Assembly (NCBI GenBank): GCA_045543635.1
Contig: JAZQMT010000095.1
Span: 1-12,850 of the forward strand
Length of the DNA stretch: 12,850 nucleotides
Reading direction: 5' to 3'
Origin: SIG578 sp045543635
GTDB lineage: Bacteria; Bacillota; Clostridia; Oscillospirales; Ruminococcaceae
Position numbers and translations under genes: made by a program. This document shows, piece after piece, positions 5,309 to 11,600 of the stretch; position 1 is the first letter of the stretch, and each line of letters begins with the position of its first letter. The notes beneath the pieces were generated by a model. The model ran no database searches. It was not told the DNA's origin and worked only from the letters and a program-made list of their open reading frames with translations.

Positions 5309-5482
5309 GTGAAGCTTGGGCTTCGCCCAAGTGAAGCAGCGGCAATACCGCTGTGATGTATTGCGGCGTTGCCGCAAAGTGAAGCTAAGTGTTCTGCCTA
5401 TCGTGCCGAAGGCACACTTCACGCACAAAGTGCGCTTCACATCCGAAGGACACTTCACGTTCCGCGCGAGCGGAACACTTAG
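5309..5482. repeat. Hairpin array C (two opposed GTGAAG-linked sub-arrays)
   Basis: The plus-oriented half has GTGAAG linkers at 5309, 5331 and 5379 and a variant GTGATG at 5353. They separate the stems CTTGGGC/GCCCAAG (5315-5331), AGCGG/CCGCT (5338-5352) and TTGCGGC/GCCGCAA (5361-5377). The other half (5385-5482) carries the linker on the minus strand (CTTCAC at 5417, 5435 and 5453). Its stems are GTGCC/GGCAC, GCAC/GTGC, TCC/GGA and GTTCCGC/GCGGAAC. This half is bounded by a 10-bp terminal inverted repeat, CTAAGTGTTC (5385-5394) and GAACACTTAG (5473-5482). Reading frames run through the array in several frames but are products of the repeats. No gene is present between 5251 and 5529. Confidence 0.78.
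5385..5482 (-). mobile_element. Candidate MITE-like module with CTAAGTGTTC ends
   Basis: This 98-bp block inside array C has perfect 10-bp terminal inverted repeats (extendable to about 13 with one mismatch). Its GTGAAG linkers run opposite to the adjoining half-array. It encodes nothing. Part of its end motif, AAGTGTTCCG, recurs in array B. No target-site duplication was identified, so mobility is inference. Confidence 0.35.
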
Positions 5483-5484
5483 TT

Positions 5485-5529
5485 CGAAAAAGAACACATT
5501 TGTCTGGTAGACAAATGTGGTCTTTTTCG
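5485..5529. terminator. Long bidirectional hairpin terminator after tRNA-Ser
   Basis: Two 21-nt arms (5485-5505 and 5509-5529) are inverted with one mismatch around the 3-nt loop GGT. The inner 11 bp carry ACATTTGTCT/AGACAAATGT, and the outer ends are A-rich on one side and T-rich on the other. Either strand therefore ends in a hairpin followed by TCTTTTT or TTCTTTTT. It abuts the CCA of tRNA-Ser(GCU), so on the minus strand it is the obvious terminator for the tRNA-Ser pair. Confidence 0.82.
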
Positions 5530-5620
5530 TGGCGGAGACGGAGGGATTTGAACCCTCGCACCGGTTTCCCAGCCTACTCCCTTAGCAGGGGAGCCTCTTG
5601 AGCCACTTGAGTACGTCTCC
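5530..5620 (-). tRNA. tRNA-Ser (anticodon GCU)
   Basis: This is a 91-nt class II tRNA on the minus strand with an encoded CCA. The acceptor arms GGAGACG and CGTCTCC are perfectly paired and the discriminator is G, as in serine tRNAs. The anticodon loop CTGCTAA on a CTCCC/GGGAG stem gives anticodon GCT, reading AGC and AGU. A long variable arm with a GGG-AAA-CC type hairpin confirms the serine class. It is the second gene of a tRNA-Ser pair and ends at the long hairpin terminator. Confidence 0.95.
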
Positions 5621-5674
5621 ATGGTACAATTCTATTAAAACTTATATGAATTTATGTGCCGAGGAATAAAAGTG

Positions 5675-5763
<89 letters not shown>

Positions 5764-5778
5764 TCGGTGACAAATGAT

Positions 5779-5808
5779 ATGATAACATATTCTTTGGCAG
5801 AATGTCAA
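5779..5808 (-). promoter_or_regulatory. Promoter of the tRNA-Ser pair
   Basis: Minus-strand TTGACA (5803-5808), 18 nt, then TATCAT (5779-5784) preceded by TGT. The -35 is perfect and the -10 has five of six consensus bases. The tRNA-Ser(UGA) 5' end lies 16 nt downstream of the -10. Confidence 0.75.
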
Positions 5809-5831
5809 GTAAATATGCAATAAAATTTTAT

Positions 5832-5868
5832 TGACGCGCCGCTTTTTTGACAGCGCGTCATTTTTTAT
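5832..5868. terminator. Hairpin at the end of rqcH
   Basis: TGACGCGC and GCGCGTCA (5832-5839 and 5853-5860) form a perfect 8-bp GC-rich stem with a 13-nt loop, starting 8 nt beyond the rqcH stop codon. The minus-strand tail ATAAAATTTTATT is only moderately U-rich, while the plus side has ATTTTTT. It most likely terminates rqcH and separates it from the tRNA-Ser promoter. Confidence 0.6.
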
Positions 5869-7620
5869 TTACTTTACAGCGAGACTGGCAGCAAGTACGC
5901 TGTCGGGAGTGACCACGGCGGTTTTATAAAAATCATAAATAACCATACCGGGTTTTGCGCCGGATGTTTTTTTAACATTTTTAATGAGCGTATAATCAAC
6001 TAAAACCTTTCCGGCGTTTCTTGCCTTGCTGTTATAGGCTGCAAGTTGCGCTGCCTCGGTAAGAGTCCTGTCAGGAACTTCTTTGCCCTCGGTCAGAATA
6101 ACGGTATGTGAACCGGGAATTTTTTGGGTGTGTAGCCAGATGTCGCCTTTATTTGCTTCCCGCAGCGTGAGCTTGTCATTTTGTAGGTTGTTTCTGCCGC
6201 ACAGAATCGTAAATCCATCTGATGAACGATATTTCAGATAGGGGATAGAAGTTTTCATCTGCTTTTTTTCTGCTTTTTTTCTGATATATCGCTCAGAATA
6301 CAGCTCCTCACGAATTGCAGCAAGCTCGGCTTCGGATGAGGCTCGTGAAAGCGTGTCAAAAACAGAATCAATGTAAGATAACTCGGATTCACCGTTTTTA
6401 ATAAGCTCGGTCAGCATTTTTTCGGCAGTGTCTGCTTTGCGGTATTCGTTGTAATATTTTTGCGCGTTTTGTACAGGTGTCAGCCTTGCATCTAAGGCAA
6501 TTTCAATTTCAGGCTGCCTCTCATCATAAAAATCAATGAGCCGCACGGAGGTTTGCCCCTTTTCAAGAGCATTTAGATTGGCGTAAAGTATATCACCTTT
6601 ATGCCGCAGAAGCTCTTTGTCCTTACAGACTTTAAGGTCTTGTCGCTGATTTGCCAGCTTTCTGGTAATACGCTCAGAGATGTTGAGCACTGTTTTTAAA
6701 AGGTCACCGCTTTTTTGGCGAACGCGCTCCATGCGGTCGCGCTCGGTGTAAAAATCATCAAGCAGTGCATCTAGACTTTCAAAAGAGCGCACCGTTGTGG
6801 TGAGCCCGTACTGATGAATCGGGAAAAAGGAAAAATCCTTTGGAATTCTGTTTTGGTCATAAATGGCGCAGGGCTGCGGCTTATAAATGAAGTTTTTAAG
6901 CTGTGAAACAAAAAACAGCAGCCTGTCAAGCATATCTTGGGAAAGCTCGCTGCAGAGTGTGTCAACATTTCTGGCGGCATAAAAAGCAGCTTCTCTGCAA
7001 ACAATGGGAGAAAACCCACTGTAAAGCGAAAGCATTGCCTTAGAAAGCGGTAGTTCGCCGGCTAATAAAATATCATTGCGTATTTCTTCAGGTTGTTGCT
7101 CAAACAAATTCTTTTTATCCTGTTTGGGGGGCAGCTCATATTTTATGCCGGGCAACACAAACCGAACACTCGAAATCTCAGCATTTACCCTGCGAATAGA
7201 GTCTACAATATGCCCATCTTGGTTAATGAGAATAATGTTGCTGTTGTGTCCCATTATCTCAATACAAAGACTAACGGTTACAGGGTCGGCAAGCTCGTTT
7301 AAAATTTCAAAATCTAAAAACAAAACGCGGTCAAGCCCAAGTTGGCGAACACCCAAAAGCTTTCCGCCTGAAAGATATTTGCGAAGCAACATACAAAACA
7401 TAGGAGGAACAGCAGGATTTTCGGGCTGATTTTGTGTAAAGTGGATTCGTGCTCCGGTTGCTCCTGCTGAGAGGAGCAGCTTTCTGTTTCCGTTTTTATG
7501 GCGAAGCGAAAGAATAATGCAGTCGCGCATCGGTTGTGAGACCTTTTCTACTCGCGCACCTTCAAAATCGCTGTTAAGCTTTTGTGCAATTATTGATAAA
7601 CAAATTCCGTCCAGCGCCAT
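5869..7620 (-). CDS. rqcH: RqcH, NFACT-family ribosome-associated quality control factor
   Basis: The protein has 583 residues, close to B. subtilis RqcH (also YloA, once described as fibronectin-binding protein). RqcH binds stalled 50S subunits carrying peptidyl-tRNA and recruits tRNA-Ala to add C-terminal alanine tails as a degradation signal. The N-terminal NFACT-N domain starts at MALDGI and includes EIMGHNSNIIL at 121-131. Asp97-Arg98 are present at the positions known to be needed for Ala-tailing in B. subtilis RqcH. A charged middle region (about 285-450) fits the HhH and coiled-coil parts. The NFACT-R domain has DIWLH and PGSH from residue 493. AAGGAG lies 7 nt upstream of the ATG, and the gene has its own promoter divergent from dnaX. 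Confidence 0.95.
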   Translation of the reverse strand: MALDGICLSIIAQKLNSDFEGARVEKVSQPMRDCIILSLRHKNGNRKLLLSAGATGARIHFTQNQPENPAVPPMFCMLLRKYLSGGKLLGVRQLGLDRVLFLDFEILNELADPVTVSLCIEIMGHNSNIILINQDGHIVDSIRRVNAEISSVRFVLPGIKYELPPKQDKKNLFEQQPEEIRNDILLAGELPLSKAMLSLYSGFSPIVCREAAFYAARNVDTLCSELSQDMLDRLLFFVSQLKNFIYKPQPCAIYDQNRIPKDFSFFPIHQYGLTTTVRSFESLDALLDDFYTERDRMERVRQKSGDLLKTVLNISERITRKLANQRQDLKVCKDKELLRHKGDILYANLNALEKGQTSVRLIDFYDERQPEIEIALDARLTPVQNAQKYYNEYRKADTAEKMLTELIKNGESELSYIDSVFDTLSRASSEAELAAIREELYSERYIRKKAEKKQMKTSIPYLKYRSSDGFTILCGRNNLQNDKLTLREANKGDIWLHTQKIPGSHTVILTEGKEVPDRTLTEAAQLAAYNSKARNAGKVLVDYTLIKNVKKTSGAKPGMVIYDFYKTAVVTPDSVLAASLAVK

Positions 7621-7647
7621 TTTGTTTCTCCTTCAATTATTTTTTTC

Positions 7648-7676
7648 ATCATATCATAAAAACTTATTTTTTTCAA
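7648..7676 (-). promoter_or_regulatory. Promoter of rqcH
   Basis: Minus-strand TTGAAA (7671-7676), 17 nt, then TATGAT (7648-7653) preceded by TGA. A second TATGAT at 7653-7658 gives a spacing of only 12 nt and is less likely. The -10 lies 27 nt upstream of the start codon. Confidence 0.72.
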
Positions 7677-7697
7677 GCTGTCTACCGTTTTTTTGAA

Positions 7698-7726
7698 TTG
7701 ACATTATATCTCTAAAAAGGTATAAT
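7698..7726 (+). promoter_or_regulatory. Consensus sigma-A promoter of the dnaX operon
   Basis: Perfect TTGACA (7698-7703), a 17-nt spacer and perfect TATAAT (7721-7726). There is no TGn extension, unlike most promoters in this window. The predicted start is near 7733, giving a short leader of about 20 nt. Its -35 is 21 bp from the rqcH -35. Confidence 0.9.
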
Positions 7727-7740
7727 AATATATTATAAAT

Positions 7741-7747
7741 AAGGAGG
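7741..7747 (+). promoter_or_regulatory. dnaX ribosome binding site that sets the start
   Basis: AAGGAGG ends 1 nt before an ATG at 7749 but 7 nt before the ATG at 7755. Only the second has workable spacing, and it gives the family N-terminus MHKALYRKWRP. Confidence 0.85.
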
Positions 7748-7754
7748 AATGGGT

Positions 7755-9350
7755 ATGCATAAGGCACTTTACCGCAAATGGCGGCCGCAGGTTTTTGAAG
7801 ATGTAATCGGACAGGATTATATCATTACCGTTTTGAAAAATCAGGTCGCAACAGGCAAAGTGGGGCATGCCTATCTGTTCACAGGCTCCCGTGGCACTGG
7901 TAAGACTACCTGCGCCAAAATTTTTTCCAAAGCAGTTAATTGTGAGCACAATCATGAGGGTGACCCTTGTCTTACTTGCGATATTTGCAACAGCGTCGGC
8001 AATGGATCTGCCATAGATGTTGTTGAAATAGATGCCGCCAGCCATACAGGTGTTGATAATATTCGAGATATTATTGAGGAATCGGCGTTTCTTCCCGCTG
8101 TTTGTAAATATCGTGTTTATATTATTGATGAGGCGCATATGCTCAGCACCAGTGCCTTTAATGCACTTTTAAAAATCATGGAAGAACCTCCTGCGCATAT
8201 TATTTTTATCTTGGCAACTACTGAGGTTCATCAGGTTCCCGTTACCATTATTTCCCGCTGTCAGCGGTTTGATTTTTCCCGTATAGAGGATGAACTTATC
8301 GTTTCTCAGCTTTTAAAGGTCGCAGAGGGTGAGGAGATAGAGCTTGAGCAAGATGCAGCGCAGGTTATTGCTCGCCTTGCTGATGGCGGCATGCGTGACG
8401 CGCTTTCTCTTTTTGACCAGTGTGCCTCTTATGATAACCATGTTACAAGAGAGGTTGTTTCTAAGGTGTCCGGTCAGGCAGACCGCAGCTTTATTTTAGA
8501 AATGGCAGAGGCAGTTTTAGAAGAGGATGCTGCAGCAGTTTTAAAGCTTACAAAAAAAGCGCATAACGCTTCGCTTTCCTTTAGCTTTATTGTTTCCGAG
8601 CTTATTTCATTTTATCGAGATGTCATGGTTGCAAAAGCGGTCGGCTGCGGGGATGGCGAGCTGTTTTCAATAGGAACTGATTTGGAAGCTCTCTCGGGTT
8701 ATGCGGATAAAATGTCTCTTTCTCAAATAATGTACTGTCTCAGCACCCTTTCCGAAACCTTAAACGGTTTGGGAAAATCAGCATACCCCAATGTTTTATT
8801 TGAGCAGTGTATGATAAAGCTTTGCTCGCCTTTTTTAAGCAGTGACTCGGAGGCTATTGTTTGCAGACTTGAGAAGTTAGAAAAGCGGTTGCTATCGGTT
8901 CCCACCGATTTTTCCCCTTTTACTGCACCCAAAGCAGAGGTGACTGCTGTGCCGAAGGCTGAGCAGAAGCTCACCCCTGTGCAAAAAGAGTCAGATGCTT
9001 TTCAAAAGGTTTCTGCACCGGAGGGTAAACAGCCATTTACCCTTTGGAACAAGGTTCTGGATGCTCTATCTGCTGCCAATCCACCGCTGCATGCAGCACT
9101 TCGCCAATCCAAAGCATATATCGAAAACGATGTTGTTTATATAGATACCAATGATTTTTCATTCGCTCTCTTAAAGGGCAGCGAACAAAATCGACAAAGT
9201 CTGAAAGCCGTGGTTGCATCCGTATCGGGTAAACCTTTAATGATCGCGCAGTATAAAGAGAAAAATTCCTCCGTTTCGGTAAGCAGTAATGCTATGGCAG
9301 AGATATTAAAGCGCGCCGAGCGCAATGGAGTGGAAATTCGCAAAGATTAA
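7755..9350 (+). CDS. dnaX: DNA polymerase III subunit gamma/tau
   Basis: The protein has 531 residues. It is the ATPase of the clamp loader, which opens the beta clamp and organises the replisome. It begins with the near-invariant ALYRKWRP. Walker A is GSRGTGKT at 44-51. The zinc module uses Cys63, Cys72, Cys75 and Cys78. Walker B is DEAH at 125-128, sensor 1 is ATTEVH near 154-159, and the SRC arginine finger is at 167-169. Domain III follows to about 355. A long variable linker and a small C-terminal domain (about 420-531) replace the tau tail of E. coli. An in-frame run A-AAA-AAA at 8552-8558 is a candidate slip site. First gene of a large operon; the exonuclease gene follows after 15 nt. 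Confidence 0.96.
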   Translation: MHKALYRKWRPQVFEDVIGQDYIITVLKNQVATGKVGHAYLFTGSRGTGKTTCAKIFSKAVNCEHNHEGDPCLTCDICNSVGNGSAIDVVEIDAASHTGVDNIRDIIEESAFLPAVCKYRVYIIDEAHMLSTSAFNALLKIMEEPPAHIIFILATTEVHQVPVTIISRCQRFDFSRIEDELIVSQLLKVAEGEEIELEQDAAQVIARLADGGMRDALSLFDQCASYDNHVTREVVSKVSGQADRSFILEMAEAVLEEDAAAVLKLTKKAHNASLSFSFIVSELISFYRDVMVAKAVGCGDGELFSIGTDLEALSGYADKMSLSQIMYCLSTLSETLNGLGKSAYPNVLFEQCMIKLCSPFLSSDSEAIVCRLEKLEKRLLSVPTDFSPFTAPKAEVTAVPKAEQKLTPVQKESDAFQKVSAPEGKQPFTLWNKVLDALSAANPPLHAALRQSKAYIENDVVYIDTNDFSFALLKGSEQNRQSLKAVVASVSGKPLMIAQYKEKNSSVSVSSNAMAEILKRAERNGVEIRKD

Positions 9351-9365
9351 AAAGGAGAAATTTTG

Positions 9366-10094
9366 ATGAATGAGCTTTCATCGCTGTTGGATCGGTATAA
9401 AAGTATCGTTGTGTTTGACACCGAAACAACAGGACTTAATTTTAGTACAGACCAAATCATTGAGCTTGCAGCGGTCAAAATTCAAAAGAATGAGCGGGGT
9501 AAGGTTGAATTAACGGACGAGATGGACGAATTTATCCGTCTCCCTGAGGGAAAACTGCTTGACCCGTTTGTAATAAATCTTACAGGCATTACCGACGAAA
9601 TGCTTCTCACAAAAGGCATTTCATATCAAAAGGCGGCAGAGCTGTTTTACAATATGGCATCTGACGGACCAACCTTGCTTGCAGCACACAATGCTCAGTT
9701 TGATTTAATGTTTACCCGCACACTTTTGCGCGGCTGCAAATTTAATTATACCCTTGATTTCCTCGATACACTAACGGTGTATAAGGATAGGCGTCCCTAT
9801 CCGCATAAGTTAAAGGATGCTATTACTGCTTACGGATTGGATGGTAAGGTTCAAAACAGCCATCGCGCTATCGACGATGTTAAGGCACTTGTCGAAGTCT
9901 TAATGGCGATGGATTGTGAGCGTCCGGATTTAGAGCAGTACATAAACCTTTTTGGGTTTAATAAAAAATACGGTATTAGCGGCGAAAAGATAAAAGGCGT
10001 ACGCTATGTCCCGCAAAGCTACCATGATAAAAAAACTCTGGTTGAGGAAACACTTTATTCTTATTTAAGAAAAGTTCCATCAGCAGAGGTTTAA
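9366..10094 (+). CDS. DEDDh 3'-5' exonuclease (DnaQ-like)
   Basis: The protein has 242 residues with all DEDDh residues in place. Exo I is DTETTG with Asp18 and Glu20, Exo II is HNAQFD with Asp113, and Exo III is HRAIDD with His166 and Asp171. Such domains remove nucleotides from 3' ends in proofreading, repair or RNA trimming. The family also resembles the exonuclease part of PolC and DinG-type proteins, but no polymerase or helicase domain is attached. The C-terminal 60 residues (from about 183) are outside the core fold. The start is ATG at 9366, 8 nt after GGAG; a TTG three bases earlier is too close to the site. Its place between dnaX and ybaB suggests a link to replication fidelity; that is inference. 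Confidence 0.9.
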   Translation: MNELSSLLDRYKSIVVFDTETTGLNFSTDQIIELAAVKIQKNERGKVELTDEMDEFIRLPEGKLLDPFVINLTGITDEMLLTKGISYQKAAELFYNMASDGPTLLAAHNAQFDLMFTRTLLRGCKFNYTLDFLDTLTVYKDRRPYPHKLKDAITAYGLDGKVQNSHRAIDDVKALVEVLMAMDCERPDLEQYINLFGFNKKYGISGEKIKGVRYVPQSYHDKKTLVEETLYSYLRKVPSAEV

Positions 10095-10115
10095 AAACAG
10101 AAAGGATAGATCAAA

Positions 10116-10466
10116 ATGAAAGCAAGACTTCCGCAGGGTTACGGTTCTTCCGGTATGAACCCCAATAATATGATGAAACAGGTCCAGAAAATGCAGGCAG
10201 ACATGCAGAAGGCTCAGGAGGAGCTGGAGCAAAAGGAGTACACCTCGGTTGTCGGCGGTGGTGCTGTTGAAATCACCATGACAGGCAAAAAGAGTGTTAC
10301 TTCGGTTAAAATTAAGCCCGAAGTTGTCAATCCCGACGATGTTGAGATGCTGGAAGACCTTATTTCGGCAGCTGTTAATGATGTTATTTCTAAAATTGAG
10401 GCAGATTCGTCTGATACCATGCAGCAAATAACAGGTTCTATGCCGAGTATCCCGGGTCTTTTCTAA
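10116..10466 (+). CDS. ybaB: YbaB/EbfC family nucleoid-associated protein
   Basis: The protein has 116 residues, the usual size. It is a small dimeric DNA-binding protein typically encoded between dnaX and recR. The N-terminal helix from about residue 14 (NPNNMMKQVQKMQADM and on) is followed by the conserved beta sheet with VVGGGAVEITMTGKKSV near 45-61 and VKIKPEVVNPDD near 64-75. A helical C-terminal part then carries LEDLISAAVNDVISKIE. The start has GAAAGGA about 8-9 nt upstream. It is 21 nt after the exonuclease gene and 24 nt before recR, in one operon. Confidence 0.94.
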   Translation: MKARLPQGYGSSGMNPNNMMKQVQKMQADMQKAQEELEQKEYTSVVGGGAVEITMTGKKSVTSVKIKPEVVNPDDVEMLEDLISAAVNDVISKIEADSSDTMQQITGSMPSIPGLF

Positions 10467-10490
10467 AAGCACTCAGAAAGGATTTAAGTT

Positions 10491-11093
10491 ATGAGTATGG
10501 CGGTTCCCAGCCTTGTAAAGCTTATTGAACAGTTTGAAAAGCTACCCGGTATCGGCAGAAAATCGGCACAGCGTATGGCATTTTTTATGCTCTCCCAGCC
10601 GATTGAAAAAGCCGAGGAGTTCGCAAATGCGGTTGTAACGGCGCATAAGTCTATCCGCCGTTGCAGCGTTTGCTGTAACCTCTCTGAGCAAGAGATCTGC
10701 CCTGTTTGCTCCGATGCTATGCGTGACCGATCAACCGTTTGTATTGTTGAAAGCCCGCGGGATGTTATGAGCTTCGAGCGGGTGGGGGAGTATCGGGGGC
10801 TTTATCATGTGCTGCATGGTCTTATCTCTCCTCTTGATAATATCGGTCCTGATGCAATATGCATAGATGAGCTTGTCCGCCGCCTTGATGAGGGCGAGAT
10901 AAAGGAGGCTATTATGGCAACGGGGGCCACCACCGAGGGTGAAGCTACCGCTATTTATATCTCAAATAGAATATTAAAGCCGCGCGGCATTAAGGTGACT
11001 CGCTTGTCTTACGGTATTCCTATTGGCAGTAACCTTGAGTATGCCGATGAGATGACGCTTTTGAGAGCCCTCAAAGACCGAAATGAATTTTAA
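10491..11093 (+). CDS. recR: recombination mediator RecR
   Basis: The protein has 200 residues, full length. RecR works with RecO (and RecF) to load RecA onto SSB-coated gapped DNA. The N-terminal helix-hairpin-helix has LPGIGRKSAQR at 18-28. The zinc finger uses Cys58, Cys61, Cys70 and Cys73. The Toprim domain starts at STVCIVESPRD (81-91) and includes YHVLHGLISPLDNIGP at 105-120. The C-terminal part has ATGATTEGEAT and the family end LSYGIPIGSNLEYADEMTL. AAAGGA lies 8 nt upstream of the start. No terminator is visible before smpB, which starts 30 nt downstream. Confidence 0.97.
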   Translation: MSMAVPSLVKLIEQFEKLPGIGRKSAQRMAFFMLSQPIEKAEEFANAVVTAHKSIRRCSVCCNLSEQEICPVCSDAMRDRSTVCIVESPRDVMSFERVGEYRGLYHVLHGLISPLDNIGPDAICIDELVRRLDEGEIKEAIMATGATTEGEATAIYISNRILKPRGIKVTRLSYGIPIGSNLEYADEMTLLRALKDRNEF

Positions 11094-11123
11094 GCCATTT
11101 TAGATTATAAAGGAGGTGAACAA

Positions 11124-11600
11124 ATGGCAGAGGATAAAAATAGAAATATTACTCAAAATCGGAAGGCATTTCATGATTATTTTATTGATGAAAGCTTTGA
11201 GGCGGGCATTGAGCTTTTCGGAACAGAGGTTAAATCTATCCGCATGGGCGGCGTTAATTTAAAGGATTCCTATTGCGAGATAGATCAAGGCGAGCTGTTT
11301 GTTCACGGAATGCATATAAGCCCATATGAAAAGGGCAATATTTTTAATAAAGACCCGCTTCGTCCCAAAAAATTGCTTATGCATAAAAGGGAGATAAATC
11401 GACTGCTGGGACTTGTCAAAAGAGAGGGTTTTACTCTTATTCCGCTTTCTTTGTATTTTAAAGGCAGCCGCGTTAAGATGTCGCTTGGGCTGTGCCGAGG
11501 TAAAAAGCTTTATGATAAGCGCAGTGATGCTGCTGCCAGAGATGCTAAGCGAGAAATTGAGAGAAACTTAAAGTCCAGACAACGAGGTGAGGACTGGTGA
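11124..11600 (+). CDS. smpB: SsrA-binding protein SmpB
   Basis: The protein has 158 residues, full length. SmpB binds the tRNA-like part of tmRNA, and its C-terminal tail enters the empty mRNA channel of stalled ribosomes, starting trans-translation. Family motifs are NRKAFHDYFI at 12-21, GTEVKSIR at 33-40, LKDSYCEI at 46-53, FVHGMHISPYE at 59-69 and DPLRPKKLLMHKREI at 77-91. GKKLYDKR at 126-133 leads into the basic helical tail. A very strong AAAGGAGGTG site lies upstream of the ATG. It probably reads on from the dnaX-recR operon, and its stop codon overlaps the next start. Its RNA partner is 0.9 kb downstream. Confidence 0.97.
   Translation: MAEDKNRNITQNRKAFHDYFIDESFEAGIELFGTEVKSIRMGGVNLKDSYCEIDQGELFVHGMHISPYEKGNIFNKDPLRPKKLLMHKREINRLLGLVKREGFTLIPLSLYFKGSRVKMSLGLCRGKKLYDKRSDAAARDAKREIERNLKSRQRGEDW

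Noticed and set aside
5309..5482. CRISPR array
   Set aside because: The repeated unit is only about 6 nt, spacing varies, the intervening sequences are palindromic rather than unique spacers, and no cas gene is present.
5306..5601. Several short open frames on both strands across hairpin array C and the tRNA-Ser gene
   Set aside because: They follow the repeat units, recur as stuttering peptides, lack ribosome binding sites, and one runs into the tRNA. They are by-products of the repeat.
7749..7754. Earlier ATG as dnaX start
   Set aside because: It lies 1 nt from the Shine-Dalgarno core. The ATG at 7755 has 7-nt spacing and the family N-terminus.
7704..8138. 144-codon minus-strand open frame opposite dnaX
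   Set aside because: It is antisense to the conserved Walker A region of dnaX, has no ribosome binding site, and covers the dnaX promoter.
9363..9365. TTG as start of the exonuclease
   Set aside because: The ATG immediately after it has better spacing to GGAG and is the commoner start.
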